Origin: Pseudonocardia halophobica
GTDB taxonomy: Bacteria > Actinomycetota > Actinomycetes > Mycobacteriales > Pseudonocardiaceae
Assembly (NCBI RefSeq): GCF_027922425.1
Contig: NZ_BSFQ01000004.1
Span: forward strand, 256,464-320,463
Direction: 5' to 3'
Length of the DNA stretch: 64,000 nt
Part shown: positions 1-9,750 of the stretch, piece after piece
Layout: every line of letters begins with the position of its first letter
Position numbering within the stretch: position 1 is the first letter of the stretch
Translations under genes and position numbers: made by a program
Notes under the pieces: generated by a model
Told to the model about the DNA's origin: nothing
What the model saw: only the letters and a program-made list of their open reading frames with translations
Databases searched by the model: none

Positions 1-2
1 CC

Positions 3-491
3 GGGCCGGCGGAGGTGATCCGGCCGACCGAGCCGAACGGGCCGGCCGGGCTGTCCGCGGGATCCGCCGACGCCGCGGACGGCGAGGCGGAGGCCGGGGA
101 TCCGCGGCGGCTGCTGCGGGAGGCGCTGGCCGACGCGGCGGCCGGCCGGTTGGTCGTCGAGCGGCGGCTCGCCGGGGCGATGGCCGCGGCGCTGCGCCGG
201 CCGTGGTTCCGCGACGAGGCCCTCGCGGCGTGCAACGGGGACGCCGCGCCGGAGGCCGAGCAGCTGTGGGCGGCCCTGGCCCGGACCAGCCCCGGCGCGG
301 ACGCGGCGACCCCGGCGGCATTGCTCGCCGTGTCGGCCCTGCTCCGGGGTGACGGGGCCCTGGCCAACGTGGCCCTCGACCGCGCGCTCGGCGCGGACCC
401 GGAGCACCGCCTCGCCCACTCCCTGCGGGCAGCGCTCGACGGCGGCTGGGGCCCGCGGGAGATCCGGGCGTGGCTGGAAGGCGCGCGGTGA
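3..491 (+). CDS. DUF4192 family protein, C-terminal part (5' end outside window)
   Basis: The frame is open at the left edge, so only the last 162 or so residues are present. The C-terminal pattern resembles the end of DUF4192 proteins: a helical stretch with AEQLWAALART, then PAALLAVSALLRGDGALANV, then HRLAHSLRAAL. DUF4192 is a conserved actinobacterial family without a settled function. The gene stops 44 bases before the convergent galE stop. In related genomes as I recall them, DUF4192, galE and ideR lie near each other, which supports the call. An internal GTG could be mistaken for a start at base 15, but nothing resembling a ribosome site precedes it and the frame continues upstream. Confidence 0.7.
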   Translation, partial: GPAEVIRPTEPNGPAGLSAGSADAADGEAEAGDPRRLLREALADAAAGRLVVERRLAGAMAAALRRPWFRDEALAACNGDAAPEAEQLWAALARTSPGADAATPAALLAVSALLRGDGALANVALDRALGADPEHRLAHSLRAALDGGWGPREIRAWLEGAR

Positions 492-535
492 GGCCGCTCC
501 CTCCGCCGAACCCGCTGTACCCGCCGGATCCGCCG

Positions 536-1498
536 TCAGACGGGCAGGCGGTCCTGGGCGAAGCGCCACGCGTCGCCGACCATGGTCTCCAGGGCGGTAC
601 GGGTGGGGTTCCAGCCCAGCTCGGTGGTCGCGCGCCCGCTGGAGGCGATGAGGACGGCGGGGTCGCCGGCCCGGCGCGGGGCCACGCGGGCGGGAATCGG
701 GTGCCCGGTCACCGTCCGGCAGGCCTCGACCACCTCGAGCACCGAGAAGCCGCGGCCGCTGCCGAGGTTGTAGATGCCGTGCCGGCCCGGCTCCGCCTTC
801 TGCAGGGCGAGCAGGTGGGCGTCGGCGAGGTCGTCGACGTGGATGTAGTCCCGCAGGCAGGTGCCGTCCGGGGTGTCCCAGTCGTCGCCGTAGATCGCGA
901 CGGACTCCCGGGTGCCCGCGGCCACCTGCAGCACGATCGGGATCAGGTGCGTCTCCACCGCGTGCCGCTCGCCGAAGCGGCCGTGCGCACCGGCCACGTT
1001 GAAGTAGCGCAGGCTCACCGCGGCCAGCCCGTACGCCGTGGCGTACGAGGTGATCATGGTGTCGATGGCGAGCTTGCTGGCGCCGTAGGGGTTGGTCGGC
1101 CGGGTCGGCGCGTCCTCCGGGATCGGCACCTGCTCCGGCTCGCCGTACACCGCGGCGGTGGAGGAGAAGACCAGCCGCGGGGTGCCGTGCTCGCGCATCG
1201 CCTCCAGCAGCCGGAAGGTGCGGACCACGTTGTTGTCCCAGTACAGCTCCGGCTTCTCCACCGACTCACCGACCAGCGAGCGGGCGGCGAAGTGCAGCAC
1301 CCCGTCGAAGCCCTCGGCCAGCAGCGGGCCCGCGGCCTCGGACAGCTCGCCCTCCACGAAGCGCGCGCCCTCCGGCACCGCGTCGGCGTGCCCGGTGGAC
1401 AGGTCGTCGAGCACCACGACCTCGTGCCCGGCCTCCACCAGATGGGCCGCGTTGACGCTGCCGACGTAGCCCGCGCCTCCGGTGACGAGCAGCTTCAC
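536..1498 (-). CDS. galE: UDP-glucose 4-epimerase GalE
   Basis: Interconverts UDP-glucose and UDP-galactose in the cytosol, supplying galactose for cell-envelope polymers. The 320-residue product is an extended short-chain dehydrogenase. The NAD-binding motif GGAGYVG is at residues 6-12, followed by the acidic DDLSTG turn. The catalytic Ser/Thr is in FSSTAAVYG and the Tyr-Lys pair in NPYGASK. The conserved RYFNVAGA and [14 protein letters not shown] blocks are also present. The GTG start at 1498 is chosen because AGGGAGGA lies just upstream and the Rossmann strand begins immediately (VKLLVTGG); the longer open frame to 1600 is low-complexity. It lies downstream of ideR on the same strand with a hairpin between them, so it probably has its own promoter. 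Confidence 0.95.
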   Translation of the reverse strand: MKLLVTGGAGYVGSVNAAHLVEAGHEVVVLDDLSTGHADAVPEGARFVEGELSEAAGPLLAEGFDGVLHFAARSLVGESVEKPELYWDNNVVRTFRLLEAMREHGTPRLVFSSTAAVYGEPEQVPIPEDAPTRPTNPYGASKLAIDTMITSYATAYGLAAVSLRYFNVAGAHGRFGERHAVETHLIPIVLQVAAGTRESVAIYGDDWDTPDGTCLRDYIHVDDLADAHLLALQKAEPGRHGIYNLGSGRGFSVLEVVEACRTVTGHPIPARVAPRRAGDPAVLIASSGRATTELGWNPTRTALETMVGDAWRFAQDRLPV

Positions 1499-1594
1499 GA
1501 GGTCCTCCCTGGGTCCGGCCGTCCTCCGCGGAACGGTCTCACGCCCGGCCCGGTTCCCCGCGCGCGACCCCGGGCGTCGCGGACACCCCGGACA

Positions 1595-1628
1595 CGCCAC
1601 GAGCCCCGGCGGCCGGACCGGGGCTCGT
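1595..1628. terminator. Hairpin between ideR and galE
   Basis: Perfect inverted repeat with 13-base arms (1595-1607 and 1616-1628; CCACGAGCCCCGG) and an 8-base loop. It sits about 100 bases past the ideR stop on the minus strand, so it most likely terminates ideR transcription before galE. No U-tract follows, as is usual in high-GC actinomycetes. Confidence 0.65.
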
Positions 1629-1694
1629 GGTGGGACGGGCGCGGGTGCGAGTGCGCGCCACCGGGGGCGGCCCGCAGCTGCGGGAACCGCGACC

Positions 1695-1730
1695 CGGGCG
1701 GTACCTCGGGCGGTGCCTCGGGCGGTGCCT
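1695..1730. repeat. Three tandem copies of a 12-bp unit
   Basis: The unit CGGGCGGTGCCT occurs three times head to tail (1695-1706 with one A variant, 1707-1718, 1719-1730). The last base of the array is the first base of the ideR stop codon on the complementary strand. It looks like a slipped-strand duplication in the 3' flank. Confidence 0.7.
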
Positions 1731-2452
1731 CAGACGGCGCGGACGAGGACCGCGTGCGCGATCAGCGGCGCGACCGTGGCCGTCTCGCCGCCGGAGGTGA
1801 CGGGCACCGGGTCGCCGAAGCGCGGGATGCCGCCGACCTCGACGTCGCCGCCCGGGACGATCCCGGCCAGCTTGAGCTCGCCCATGAGGTCCGCGTCCAC
1901 CTGCACGTGCTCGGCGATGCGGCGCACCTCGACCCGGCCGCCGCCGCGGCGGGCGAACTCGTCGAGCCGCTGCAGGCCGACCTCGAGGGTGGGCGGCGCC
2001 GAGGCGCGCGAGGCACCCTCCGCGGCCTCGGGGGCGCGCAGCTCGTCCAGCCCCGGGATCGGGTTGCCGTACGGCGAGACCTGCGGGTCGTCGAGCAGCG
2101 CGACGAGCTTCCGCTCCACGGCGTCGCTCATCACGTGCTCCCAGCGGCAGGCCTCCGCGTGCACGAGCTCCCACTCGAGGCCGATGACGTCGATCAGCAG
2201 GCGCTCGGCGAGGCGGTGCTTGCGCATGACGGCCACGGCGCGGGAGCGGCCGTCGTCCGTCAGCTCGAGGTGCCGGTCGCCGGCGACGACGACGAGCCCG
2301 TCGCGCTCCATGCGCGCGACCGTCTGGCTGACGGTCGGACCGCTCTGCCCGAGGCGTTCGGCGATCCGCGCGCGCAGCGGGACGACGCCCTCCTCCTCGA
2401 GCTCGTAGATGGTCCGGAGGTACATCTCGGTGGTGTCGATGAGATCGTTCAC
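1730..2452 (-). CDS. ideR: Iron-dependent repressor IdeR (DtxR family)
   Basis: Fe(II)-dependent DNA-binding repressor of iron acquisition genes and activator of iron storage. The 240-residue protein has the winged helix-turn-helix first, then the dimerisation/metal-binding helices, then a C-terminal SH3-like domain. With the GTG start at 2452, Met10 falls where DtxR/IdeR has its metal ligand (TTEMYLR). The other ligands are visible: the His/Glu pair in KHRLAERL (H79/E83 type), the His of LVHAEAC (H98 type) and Cys-Glu-His in EACRWEH (C102/E105/H106 type). All known ligand positions are kept, so it should be a functional iron sensor. A TAGACT -10 lies 26 bases upstream of the start. An annotation extending to 2764 would be too long. 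Confidence 0.95.
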   Translation of the reverse strand: MNDLIDTTEMYLRTIYELEEEGVVPLRARIAERLGQSGPTVSQTVARMERDGLVVVAGDRHLELTDDGRSRAVAVMRKHRLAERLLIDVIGLEWELVHAEACRWEHVMSDAVERKLVALLDDPQVSPYGNPIPGLDELRAPEAAEGASRASAPPTLEVGLQRLDEFARRGGGRVEVRRIAEHVQVDADLMGELKLAGIVPGGDVEVGGIPRFGDPVPVTSGGETATVAPLIAHAVLVRAV

Positions 2453-2477
2453 GGCCGGCCCCTTCGTTCGTCTGACC

Positions 2478-2483
2478 AGTCTA
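2478..2483 (-). promoter_or_regulatory. Putative -10 box of ideR
   Basis: Minus-strand TAGACT at these positions; transcription would begin near 2471 and give a leader of about 18 bases carrying GAAGGGG as ribosome site. No clear -35. Confidence 0.5.
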
Positions 2484-2720
2484 GCGGCGCCGGTCGCAGC
2501 GTCGTCGCAGCGTTGTCGGCGGGCTCGCGCTGGTCGTGGGTGGACGCTGCTGCGTGGTGGGAGATGGTGGGGGACGTTCCGCGGCCCCGGGCACCGTGCC
2601 CGGTTCCGCGCGACGCCCTCCGTCACCCGCCCCGGGTGCCGCCGCGTGCAGCGCGGATCGGCGACGCCCGGTGGCGGCGGACGCTTCGAGGTCGAGGATA
2701 GACCGTGCAGGATGGTGCGC

Positions 2721-3674
2721 GTGTCCCCGCCGAACGACGAGACGACCCGTGGCCGGTCCGGCACCGCGCCGGGTGCCGCTGCGGAACCGGGCTGGAGCGC
2801 CCCGCTGATCAGTCCCGCCGGCCTGGCGGCCGTGCTCGACCGCGCCGACCGGCCGGTGGTGCTCGACGTCCGCTGGCGGCTGGGCGGGCCGCACGGCCGC
2901 GCCGACCACCTGGCCGGGCACGTCCCGGGTGCCGGGTTCGTCGACCTGGACTCCGAGCTGGCCGACCCGCAGCGGGCCGGCGGGATCGGCGGCCGGCACC
3001 CCCTGCCGTCGGTGGCGCGGCTCGAGAAGGCGCTGCGGCTGTGCGGGGTGCGCGCCGGCTCCCGTGTGGTCGCCTACGACGACGGCGACGGTTCGGTCGC
3101 CGCCCGGGCCTGGTGGCTGCTGCGGTGGGCGGGGCTGCCGGCGGACCGGGTCGCGGTGCTCGACGGCGGCTGGGCGGCGTGGCGGGCCGCCGGCCTGCCC
3201 GCGGACACCGGGGCGCTGGCCCCGCAGAACGGCACGATCGTCGTGCGGCCCGGCGGCATGCCGGTCGTCGACGCGGACGGGGCGGCGGTGATCGCGGGTT
3301 CCGGCGTGCTGCTCGACGCCCGCGCCGCCGTGCGCTACCGCGGGGAGCAGGAGCCGGTCGACCGGCGGGCCGGTCACATCCCCGGGGCGGTCAACGCGCC
3401 GTCGGCCGGGCACGTCGGACCGGACGGGCACTGGCTCCCGCCCGAGCAGCTGGCCGAGCGGTTCCGCGCGCTGGGCGTGGGGCACGGGCCGGTGGGCGCG
3501 TACTGCGGGTCGGGCGTCACAGCGGCGTCGGTCGTGCTGGCGCTCGAGGTCGCCGGCATGCGCACGCCCGAGCGGCCCGCGGTGCTCTACGCCGGATCCT
3601 GGTCGGACTGGAGCTCCGACCGGCGCCGGCCCGTCGCGACCGGCGAGGAGCCGGGCGACCCAGGGCAGCTGTGA
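2721..3674 (+). CDS. Thiosulfate/3-mercaptopyruvate sulfurtransferase (tandem rhodanese)
   Basis: Transfers sulfane sulfur from thiosulfate or 3-mercaptopyruvate to a thiol acceptor. It has two rhodanese domains: an inactive N-terminal one (from [10 protein letters not shown] to [12 protein letters not shown]) and a catalytic C-terminal one. The active-site loop is CGSGVTA (in AYCGSGVTA), the CG[ST]GVT form usual in mercaptopyruvate sulfurtransferases. The end block [10 protein letters not shown] is typical of the family. The GTG at 2721 is preferred because AGGA lies 8 bases upstream; ATG 2712 and GTG 2715 in the same frame are possible alternatives. The 317-residue length is slightly above the family norm of about 280-300. 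It is divergent from ideR. Confidence 0.9.
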   Translation: MSPPNDETTRGRSGTAPGAAAEPGWSAPLISPAGLAAVLDRADRPVVLDVRWRLGGPHGRADHLAGHVPGAGFVDLDSELADPQRAGGIGGRHPLPSVARLEKALRLCGVRAGSRVVAYDDGDGSVAARAWWLLRWAGLPADRVAVLDGGWAAWRAAGLPADTGALAPQNGTIVVRPGGMPVVDADGAAVIAGSGVLLDARAAVRYRGEQEPVDRRAGHIPGAVNAPSAGHVGPDGHWLPPEQLAERFRALGVGHGPVGAYCGSGVTAASVVLALEVAGMRTPERPAVLYAGSWSDWSSDRRRPVATGEEPGDPGQL

Positions 3675-3719
3675 GCGCTCCCGGGACCTTCCGCACGTGC
3701 CGCACGCGCGCGATTCGCC

Positions 3720-3725
3720 TACCGT
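3720..3725 (+). promoter_or_regulatory. -10 box for leaderless acuC mRNA
   Basis: TACCGT followed by exactly 7 bases and then ATG 3733, with no Shine-Dalgarno sequence in between. Confidence 0.55.
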
Positions 3726-3732
3726 CCGCGTC

Positions 3733-4905
3733 ATGAGCCCGCGCACCTCGGTGGTCTGGACGCCGGAGTTCCTCACCTACCAGCTCTCGGACGACCATCC
3801 CCTCAATCCGGTGCGGCTCGACCTGACAATGCGGCTGGCCAGCCAGTTGGGCGTGCTCGACGGCGTCGAGCTGCTCGCGCCGGAGCCCGCCACCGAGCAG
3901 GACCTGCTGCGCGTCCACGAACCCGGGTACCTGACGGCCGTGAAGTCGGCACCGGAGATGCCGTTCGACGTCGGGCACGGGCTCGGCACGGACGACAACC
4001 CGATCTTCTTCGGCATGCACGAGGCCAGCTCGCTGATCTGCGGGGGCTCGCTGCTCGCGGCCCGCGAGATCGCCGAGGGCCGCGCCGACCGCGCGGTCAA
4101 CATCGCCGGCGGGCTGCACCACGCCATGCCGGGCCGGGCGGCCGGGTTCTGCGTCTACAACGACTGCTCGGTGGCCATCGCCTGGCTGCTGGAGCAGGGC
4201 TACGAGCGGATCGCCTACGTCGACGTCGACGTGCACCACGGCGACGGCGTCCAGGCCGCCTTCTACGACGACCCGCGCGTCATGACCATCTCGCTGCACC
4301 AGCACCCGCTCACGCTGTGGCCGGGCACCGGCTGGTCCGCGGAGCTGGGCAAGGGCAAGGGCGAGGGGTACGCCGTCAACATCCCGCTGCCGCCCGGCAC
4401 GGGCGACGCCGGCTGGCGCCGGGCCTTCCACGCGATCGTCCCCTCGCTGCTCGAGGACTTCCGCCCGCAGATCCTGGTCAGCGAGTGCGGCGCCGACGCG
4501 CACGCGGAGGACCCCCTGGCCAACCTCGAGATGTCGGTCGACGGGCAGCGCGCCACCTACCAGGCCATGCGCGAGCTGGCCGAGACCACGGCCGGCGGGA
4601 AGTGGCTCGTGCTCGGCGGCGGCGGGTACGCGCTGTTCCGCGTGGTCCCGCGGGCGTGGACCCACCTGCTCGCGACGGTCCTCGACCGCGACCTCGACCC
4701 GGCGACGTCCATCCCCGCGGACTGGACCGCCCACGCCACCTCGCTCACCCGGATGCCGCTGCCGGTCGCCATGACGGACGACGCCGACCCCTCCTACTCC
4801 CCGTGGGGCGACGGCAAGGCGGACCGGGTCGACGGCGGCCTCGTCGACACCCGGCGGGCCGTCTTCCCCCTGCACGGCCTCGACCCCGACGACCCCCGGG
4901 ACTAA
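3733..4905 (+). CDS. acuC: AcuC-type protein/acetoin-utilisation deacetylase (class I HDAC fold)
   Basis: Zinc-dependent deacetylase; in Bacillus AcuC removes acetyl groups from acetyl-CoA synthetase and so switches acetate activation back on. The 390-residue product shows the HDAC signature in order. The active-site His pair is in GGLHHAMPGRAAGFC, the zinc ligands are in YVDVDVHHGDG (Asp and His) and CGADAHAEDPL (Asp), and the transition-state Tyr is in LGGGGYALF. The start ATG at 3733 is supported by the -10 hexamer 7 bases upstream; an earlier in-frame ATG at 3697 would lie upstream of that promoter. The next gene, a GNAT/acyl-CoA-synthetase fusion, begins 4 bases after the stop, so the deacetylase and a probable acetyltransferase are co-transcribed. 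Confidence 0.9.
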   Translation: MSPRTSVVWTPEFLTYQLSDDHPLNPVRLDLTMRLASQLGVLDGVELLAPEPATEQDLLRVHEPGYLTAVKSAPEMPFDVGHGLGTDDNPIFFGMHEASSLICGGSLLAAREIAEGRADRAVNIAGGLHHAMPGRAAGFCVYNDCSVAIAWLLEQGYERIAYVDVDVHHGDGVQAAFYDDPRVMTISLHQHPLTLWPGTGWSAELGKGKGEGYAVNIPLPPGTGDAGWRRAFHAIVPSLLEDFRPQILVSECGADAHAEDPLANLEMSVDGQRATYQAMRELAETTAGGKWLVLGGGGYALFRVVPRAWTHLLATVLDRDLDPATSIPADWTAHATSLTRMPLPVAMTDDADPSYSPWGDGKADRVDGGLVDTRRAVFPLHGLDPDDPRD

Positions 4906-4909
4906 GTCC

Positions 4910-7765
4910 ATGCCTGATCGCGCGCCCGACCGGGCCGACCAGACCACCACCGACACCGGCACCCGCTCCGGCAGCAGTACCGGCACCGCGACCGTCGACC
5001 CCCCGGCCGGCGGCGCGCCCGAGGCGACCGCCCCGGTACCGCTGGGCGAGGCCGCCCCCGGGCCCGCCTACCCGCGGCACTGGGAGGCGGACATCGTCGC
5101 CTCCGACGGCCGGATCGTGCACCTGCGCCCGATCCAGCCGTCCGACGCCGACGCGCTGCTGGCCTTCCACCAGCTGCTCTCCGACCGCACCCGCTACCTG
5201 CGCTACTTCGGGCCCTACCCGCGGATCCCCCCGCGCGACCTCGAGCGGTTCGTCACCGTCGACCACCACAAGCGGGTGGCCTTCATCGCGCTGCTCGGCG
5301 ACGAGATCATCGCCGTCGGGCGCTACGAGGGCCTGAGCGACCCGGACAGGCCCGACGCGCCCGTGACCTCCGCCGAGGTCGCGTTCGTGGTGCGGGACGA
5401 CCACCAGGGCCGCGGGCTCGGCTCGATCCTGCTCGAGCACCTCGCGGCGGCGGCCCGGGAGAACGGACTCGACCGGTTCGAGGCCGAGGTGCTGGTGGAG
5501 AACCACGCCATGGTCCGGGTCTTCCGCGAGGCCGGGTACCAGGTGCGGCGGGCCTTCGCCGAGGGCGTCCTGCACCTCGAGTTCGACATCGACCCGACCG
5601 AGCGCTCCCTCGCCGTGCGGGACTCGCGCGAGCAGGCCGCCGAGGCCCGCAGCGTCGCGAACGTGCTCAACCCGACGTCCGTGGCGGTCATCGGGGCGTC
5701 CACGGACCCGTCGAAGATCGGCCACGCCGTCCTGTCGAACCTGTTGCGCGCCAACTTCACCGGGCCCGTCTACCCGGTCAACCCGGACGCCCGCTCGGTG
5801 CGCGGCGTGCGGGCCTACGCCTCGGTCACGGACATCCCCGACCCGGTCGACCTCGCCGTCGTCGCCATCCCCGCCGCGGGGATCGACGAGGTCATGGACT
5901 CCTGCCTGGAGAAGGGCGTCAAGGCGCTCGTGGTGGTCAGCTCCGGGTTCGCCGACGCCGGCGGGCACGGCGTGAGCGCCGAGCGCAAGCTCGTCGCCGA
6001 GGCCCGGGCGCACGGCATGCGCGTGATCGGCCCGAACGCCCTGGGCGTGGCCAACCTGGCCGACGAGGTGCGCCTCAACGCCAGCCTGGCCCCGGACCTG
6101 CCGCCGCGCGGCCGGGTGGGCTTCTTCAGCCAGTCCGGCGCGCTGGGCACCGCGATCCTCGCGACGGCCAAGTCCCGCGGGCTCGGGCTGTCGACGTTCG
6201 TCTCCGCCGGTAACCGGGCCGACGTCTCCGGCAACGACCTGCTGCAGTTCTGGCAGACCGACCCGGCGACGGACGTCGTGCTGCTGTACCTGGAGACCTT
6301 CGGCAACCCGCGCAAGTTCGGGCGGCTCGCGCGCCGGCTCGCCCGCACGAAGCCGGTGGTGGCGGTGAAGAGCGGCCGGCACGCCGCGCCCGAGCGGCTG
6401 CGGGAGAGCGCCGTCCCGATCGACGACGCGAGCGTGCGGGCGCTGTTCGAGCAGTCCGGCGTGATCCGCGTCGAGACCATCGCCCAGCTGTTCGACACCG
6501 CGCTGCTGCTGGCCTACCAGCCGCTGCCGAAGGGCCGCCGGGTCGCGGTCGTCGGCAACTCGACTGCGCTGAACGTGCTGGTCACGGACGCGTTGCGGGA
6601 CGAGGGCATGGAGACCGCGGGTGACCCGGTCGACGTCGGCGCGGCCGCCTCGCCCGACGAGTTCGCCGCCGCCGTGGGCCGGGCGCTGGAGGCCGACGGC
6701 GCGGCCGAGGCGGACTCGATCGTCGTGGTGTTCGTGCCGCCGATCGCGACGCCGGGCGCCGAGTACGCGCGGGTGCTGCGCGAGACCGCGAACAGCGGCG
6801 CGGACAAGCCGGTGGCCGCGGTGTTCCTGGCCATGGAGGGTGTGCCGGACGAGCTCGCCGTCCCGCTGCCGGACGGCACGCCCGGGCCGGGGTCCGTGCC
6901 GTCGTACGCCAGCCCGGAGCGCGCGGTGCAGGCGCTGTCCCGGGTCGCCCGGTACGCGGCCTGGCGGGAGATGCCGGTCGGGGAGTTCGTGGAGCCCGAC
7001 GGCATCGACGTCGACCGCGCGCGGGCGGTGATCGAGCGCTTCGGCGTGCACACCGATCCGGACCGGACGGCCGACGGCGCCGGGGACGCCGCGACGCGCA
7101 CGCTGACGGACGACGAGGCCGTCGAGCTGCTGGGCTGCTTCGGCATCCCCGTCACGGTGTTCCGCCGCGTCCGCGGGTCCCAGGCCGCGGAGGCGGCGGC
7201 CGAGGAGCTGGGGTACCCGATCGCGCTCAAGGCGGTGGGGGACCGGTGGCGGCACCGGACCGACCTGGTCGGGGTGCGCCTGGACCTCGGGTCCGCCGCC
7301 GCGGTCCGGCGGGCGTTCGCCGACCTCGAGCGGGTGACCGGCAAGGACGAGGTCTACGTGCAGCGGATGGCGCCCAAGGGCACCTCCTGCGTGCTGGAGG
7401 TCGCGGAGGACCCGTCGTTCGGGTCGCTGCTGTCCTTCGGCATCTCCGGGATGGCCACCCAGCTGCTCGACGACCGGGCCTTCCGGGTGGTGCCGCTGTC
7501 GACCGAGGACGCGGCGGAGCTGATCCGGGCACCGCGGGCCGCTCCGCTGCTCACCGGGTACCGCGGCTCCGAGCCGGCGGACCTGGCCGCGCTCGAGGAC
7601 CTGGCGTTGCGGGTCGGGGCGATGGCGGAGGCCTTGCCGGAGCTGCGCTCGCTCGCGCTCGACCCGGTGCTCGCCTCGACCGAGGGCGCCTTCGTCACCG
7701 GCGCCCGGGTCGTCCTGGGCCCGCCTCCGACGCGGGACGACCACGGCCCCCGCCGCCTCGGCTGA
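4910..7765 (+). CDS. GNAT acetyltransferase fused to ADP-forming acyl-CoA synthetase-like domains (Pat-like)
   Basis: A 951-residue protein. A GNAT domain spans about residues 65-225, with the acetyl-CoA loop DDHQGRGLGSILL near 160-175. A SucD-like CoA-binding Rossmann domain starts near 250 (NPTSVAVIGAS), followed by the ligase domains. A C-terminal ATP-grasp region runs from about 735. Enterobacterial Pat/YfiQ has the same parts in the opposite order and acetylates acetyl-CoA synthetase. The segment that carries the catalytic phospho-His (usually SSHTGALAG) reads RLRESAVPIDD near residues 495-505 and has no such His. The synthetase half is therefore probably a regulatory ligand sensor, as in Pat. 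Its position directly after acuC suggests a reversible acetylation pair. The target is not shown by the sequence. Confidence 0.85.
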   Translation: MPDRAPDRADQTTTDTGTRSGSSTGTATVDPPAGGAPEATAPVPLGEAAPGPAYPRHWEADIVASDGRIVHLRPIQPSDADALLAFHQLLSDRTRYLRYFGPYPRIPPRDLERFVTVDHHKRVAFIALLGDEIIAVGRYEGLSDPDRPDAPVTSAEVAFVVRDDHQGRGLGSILLEHLAAAARENGLDRFEAEVLVENHAMVRVFREAGYQVRRAFAEGVLHLEFDIDPTERSLAVRDSREQAAEARSVANVLNPTSVAVIGASTDPSKIGHAVLSNLLRANFTGPVYPVNPDARSVRGVRAYASVTDIPDPVDLAVVAIPAAGIDEVMDSCLEKGVKALVVVSSGFADAGGHGVSAERKLVAEARAHGMRVIGPNALGVANLADEVRLNASLAPDLPPRGRVGFFSQSGALGTAILATAKSRGLGLSTFVSAGNRADVSGNDLLQFWQTDPATDVVLLYLETFGNPRKFGRLARRLARTKPVVAVKSGRHAAPERLRESAVPIDDASVRALFEQSGVIRVETIAQLFDTALLLAYQPLPKGRRVAVVGNSTALNVLVTDALRDEGMETAGDPVDVGAAASPDEFAAAVGRALEADGAAEADSIVVVFVPPIATPGAEYARVLRETANSGADKPVAAVFLAMEGVPDELAVPLPDGTPGPGSVPSYASPERAVQALSRVARYAAWREMPVGEFVEPDGIDVDRARAVIERFGVHTDPDRTADGAGDAATRTLTDDEAVELLGCFGIPVTVFRRVRGSQAAEAAAEELGYPIALKAVGDRWRHRTDLVGVRLDLGSAAAVRRAFADLERVTGKDEVYVQRMAPKGTSCVLEVAEDPSFGSLLSFGISGMATQLLDDRAFRVVPLSTEDAAELIRAPRAAPLLTGYRGSEPADLAALEDLALRVGAMAEALPELRSLALDPVLASTEGAFVTGARVVLGPPPTRDDHGPRRLG

Positions 7766-7824
7766 CGACACGAACGGCACTCTCGTGCGGTAGGTCGGCA
7801 CGAGAGTGCCGTTCGTGCGCGTCG

Positions 7825-7826
<2 letters not shown>
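7764..7826. terminator. Bidirectional terminator between convergent genes
   Basis: Perfect 19-base arms (7770-7788 and 7798-7816, beginning ACGAACGGCACTCTC) around a 9-base loop. They are extended outward by GACGAC/GTCGTC at 7764-7769 and 7821-7826 after a 4-base interruption. It begins right at the end of the acetyltransferase gene and touches the stop of the convergent fumarase gene, so it can serve both. Confidence 0.8.
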
Positions 7827-9486
<1,660 letters not shown>

Positions 9487-9492
9487 GGGAGG

Positions 9493-9498
9493 ACGCTA
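9493..9498 (-). promoter_or_regulatory. -10 box of the fumarase gene
   Basis: Minus-strand TAGCGT, 6 bases before ATG 9486. Confidence 0.5.
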
Positions 9499-9737
9499 CC
9501 TCCGGACCCCGCCGCGACCGGCACGCAGCGGGCGTGATGCTCGCCCTGCCGCGCCGGACGCACCGCTCGTCGACACACGCGGGATGCCCGACCCGGTCCT
9601 GCCCGAAGTGTCCCCGTGTGAGCGGAAACTCCCTCCGTCGAGCGACCCCGCGACACCGCCCGTCTCGCACGGAGCGCCGCACGTCGTTCGGGTGGCGTTC
9701 ATCCTCACTCCACCCGGACGTCGTACGGCCGTGTTGC

Positions 9738-9743
9738 TAGCGT
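9738..9743 (+). promoter_or_regulatory. -10 box for leaderless flippase-kinase mRNA
   Basis: TAGCGT, then exactly 7 bases, then GTG 9751. It fixes the start at 9751 rather than GTG 9742, which overlaps the hexamer. Confidence 0.55.
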
Positions 9744-9750
9744 GCCGCCG

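Noticed and set aside
470..2701. A 743-residue open frame on the plus strand
   Set aside because: Antisense to galE and ideR, both of which have intact catalytic or metal-binding motifs; it shows no recognisable protein features.
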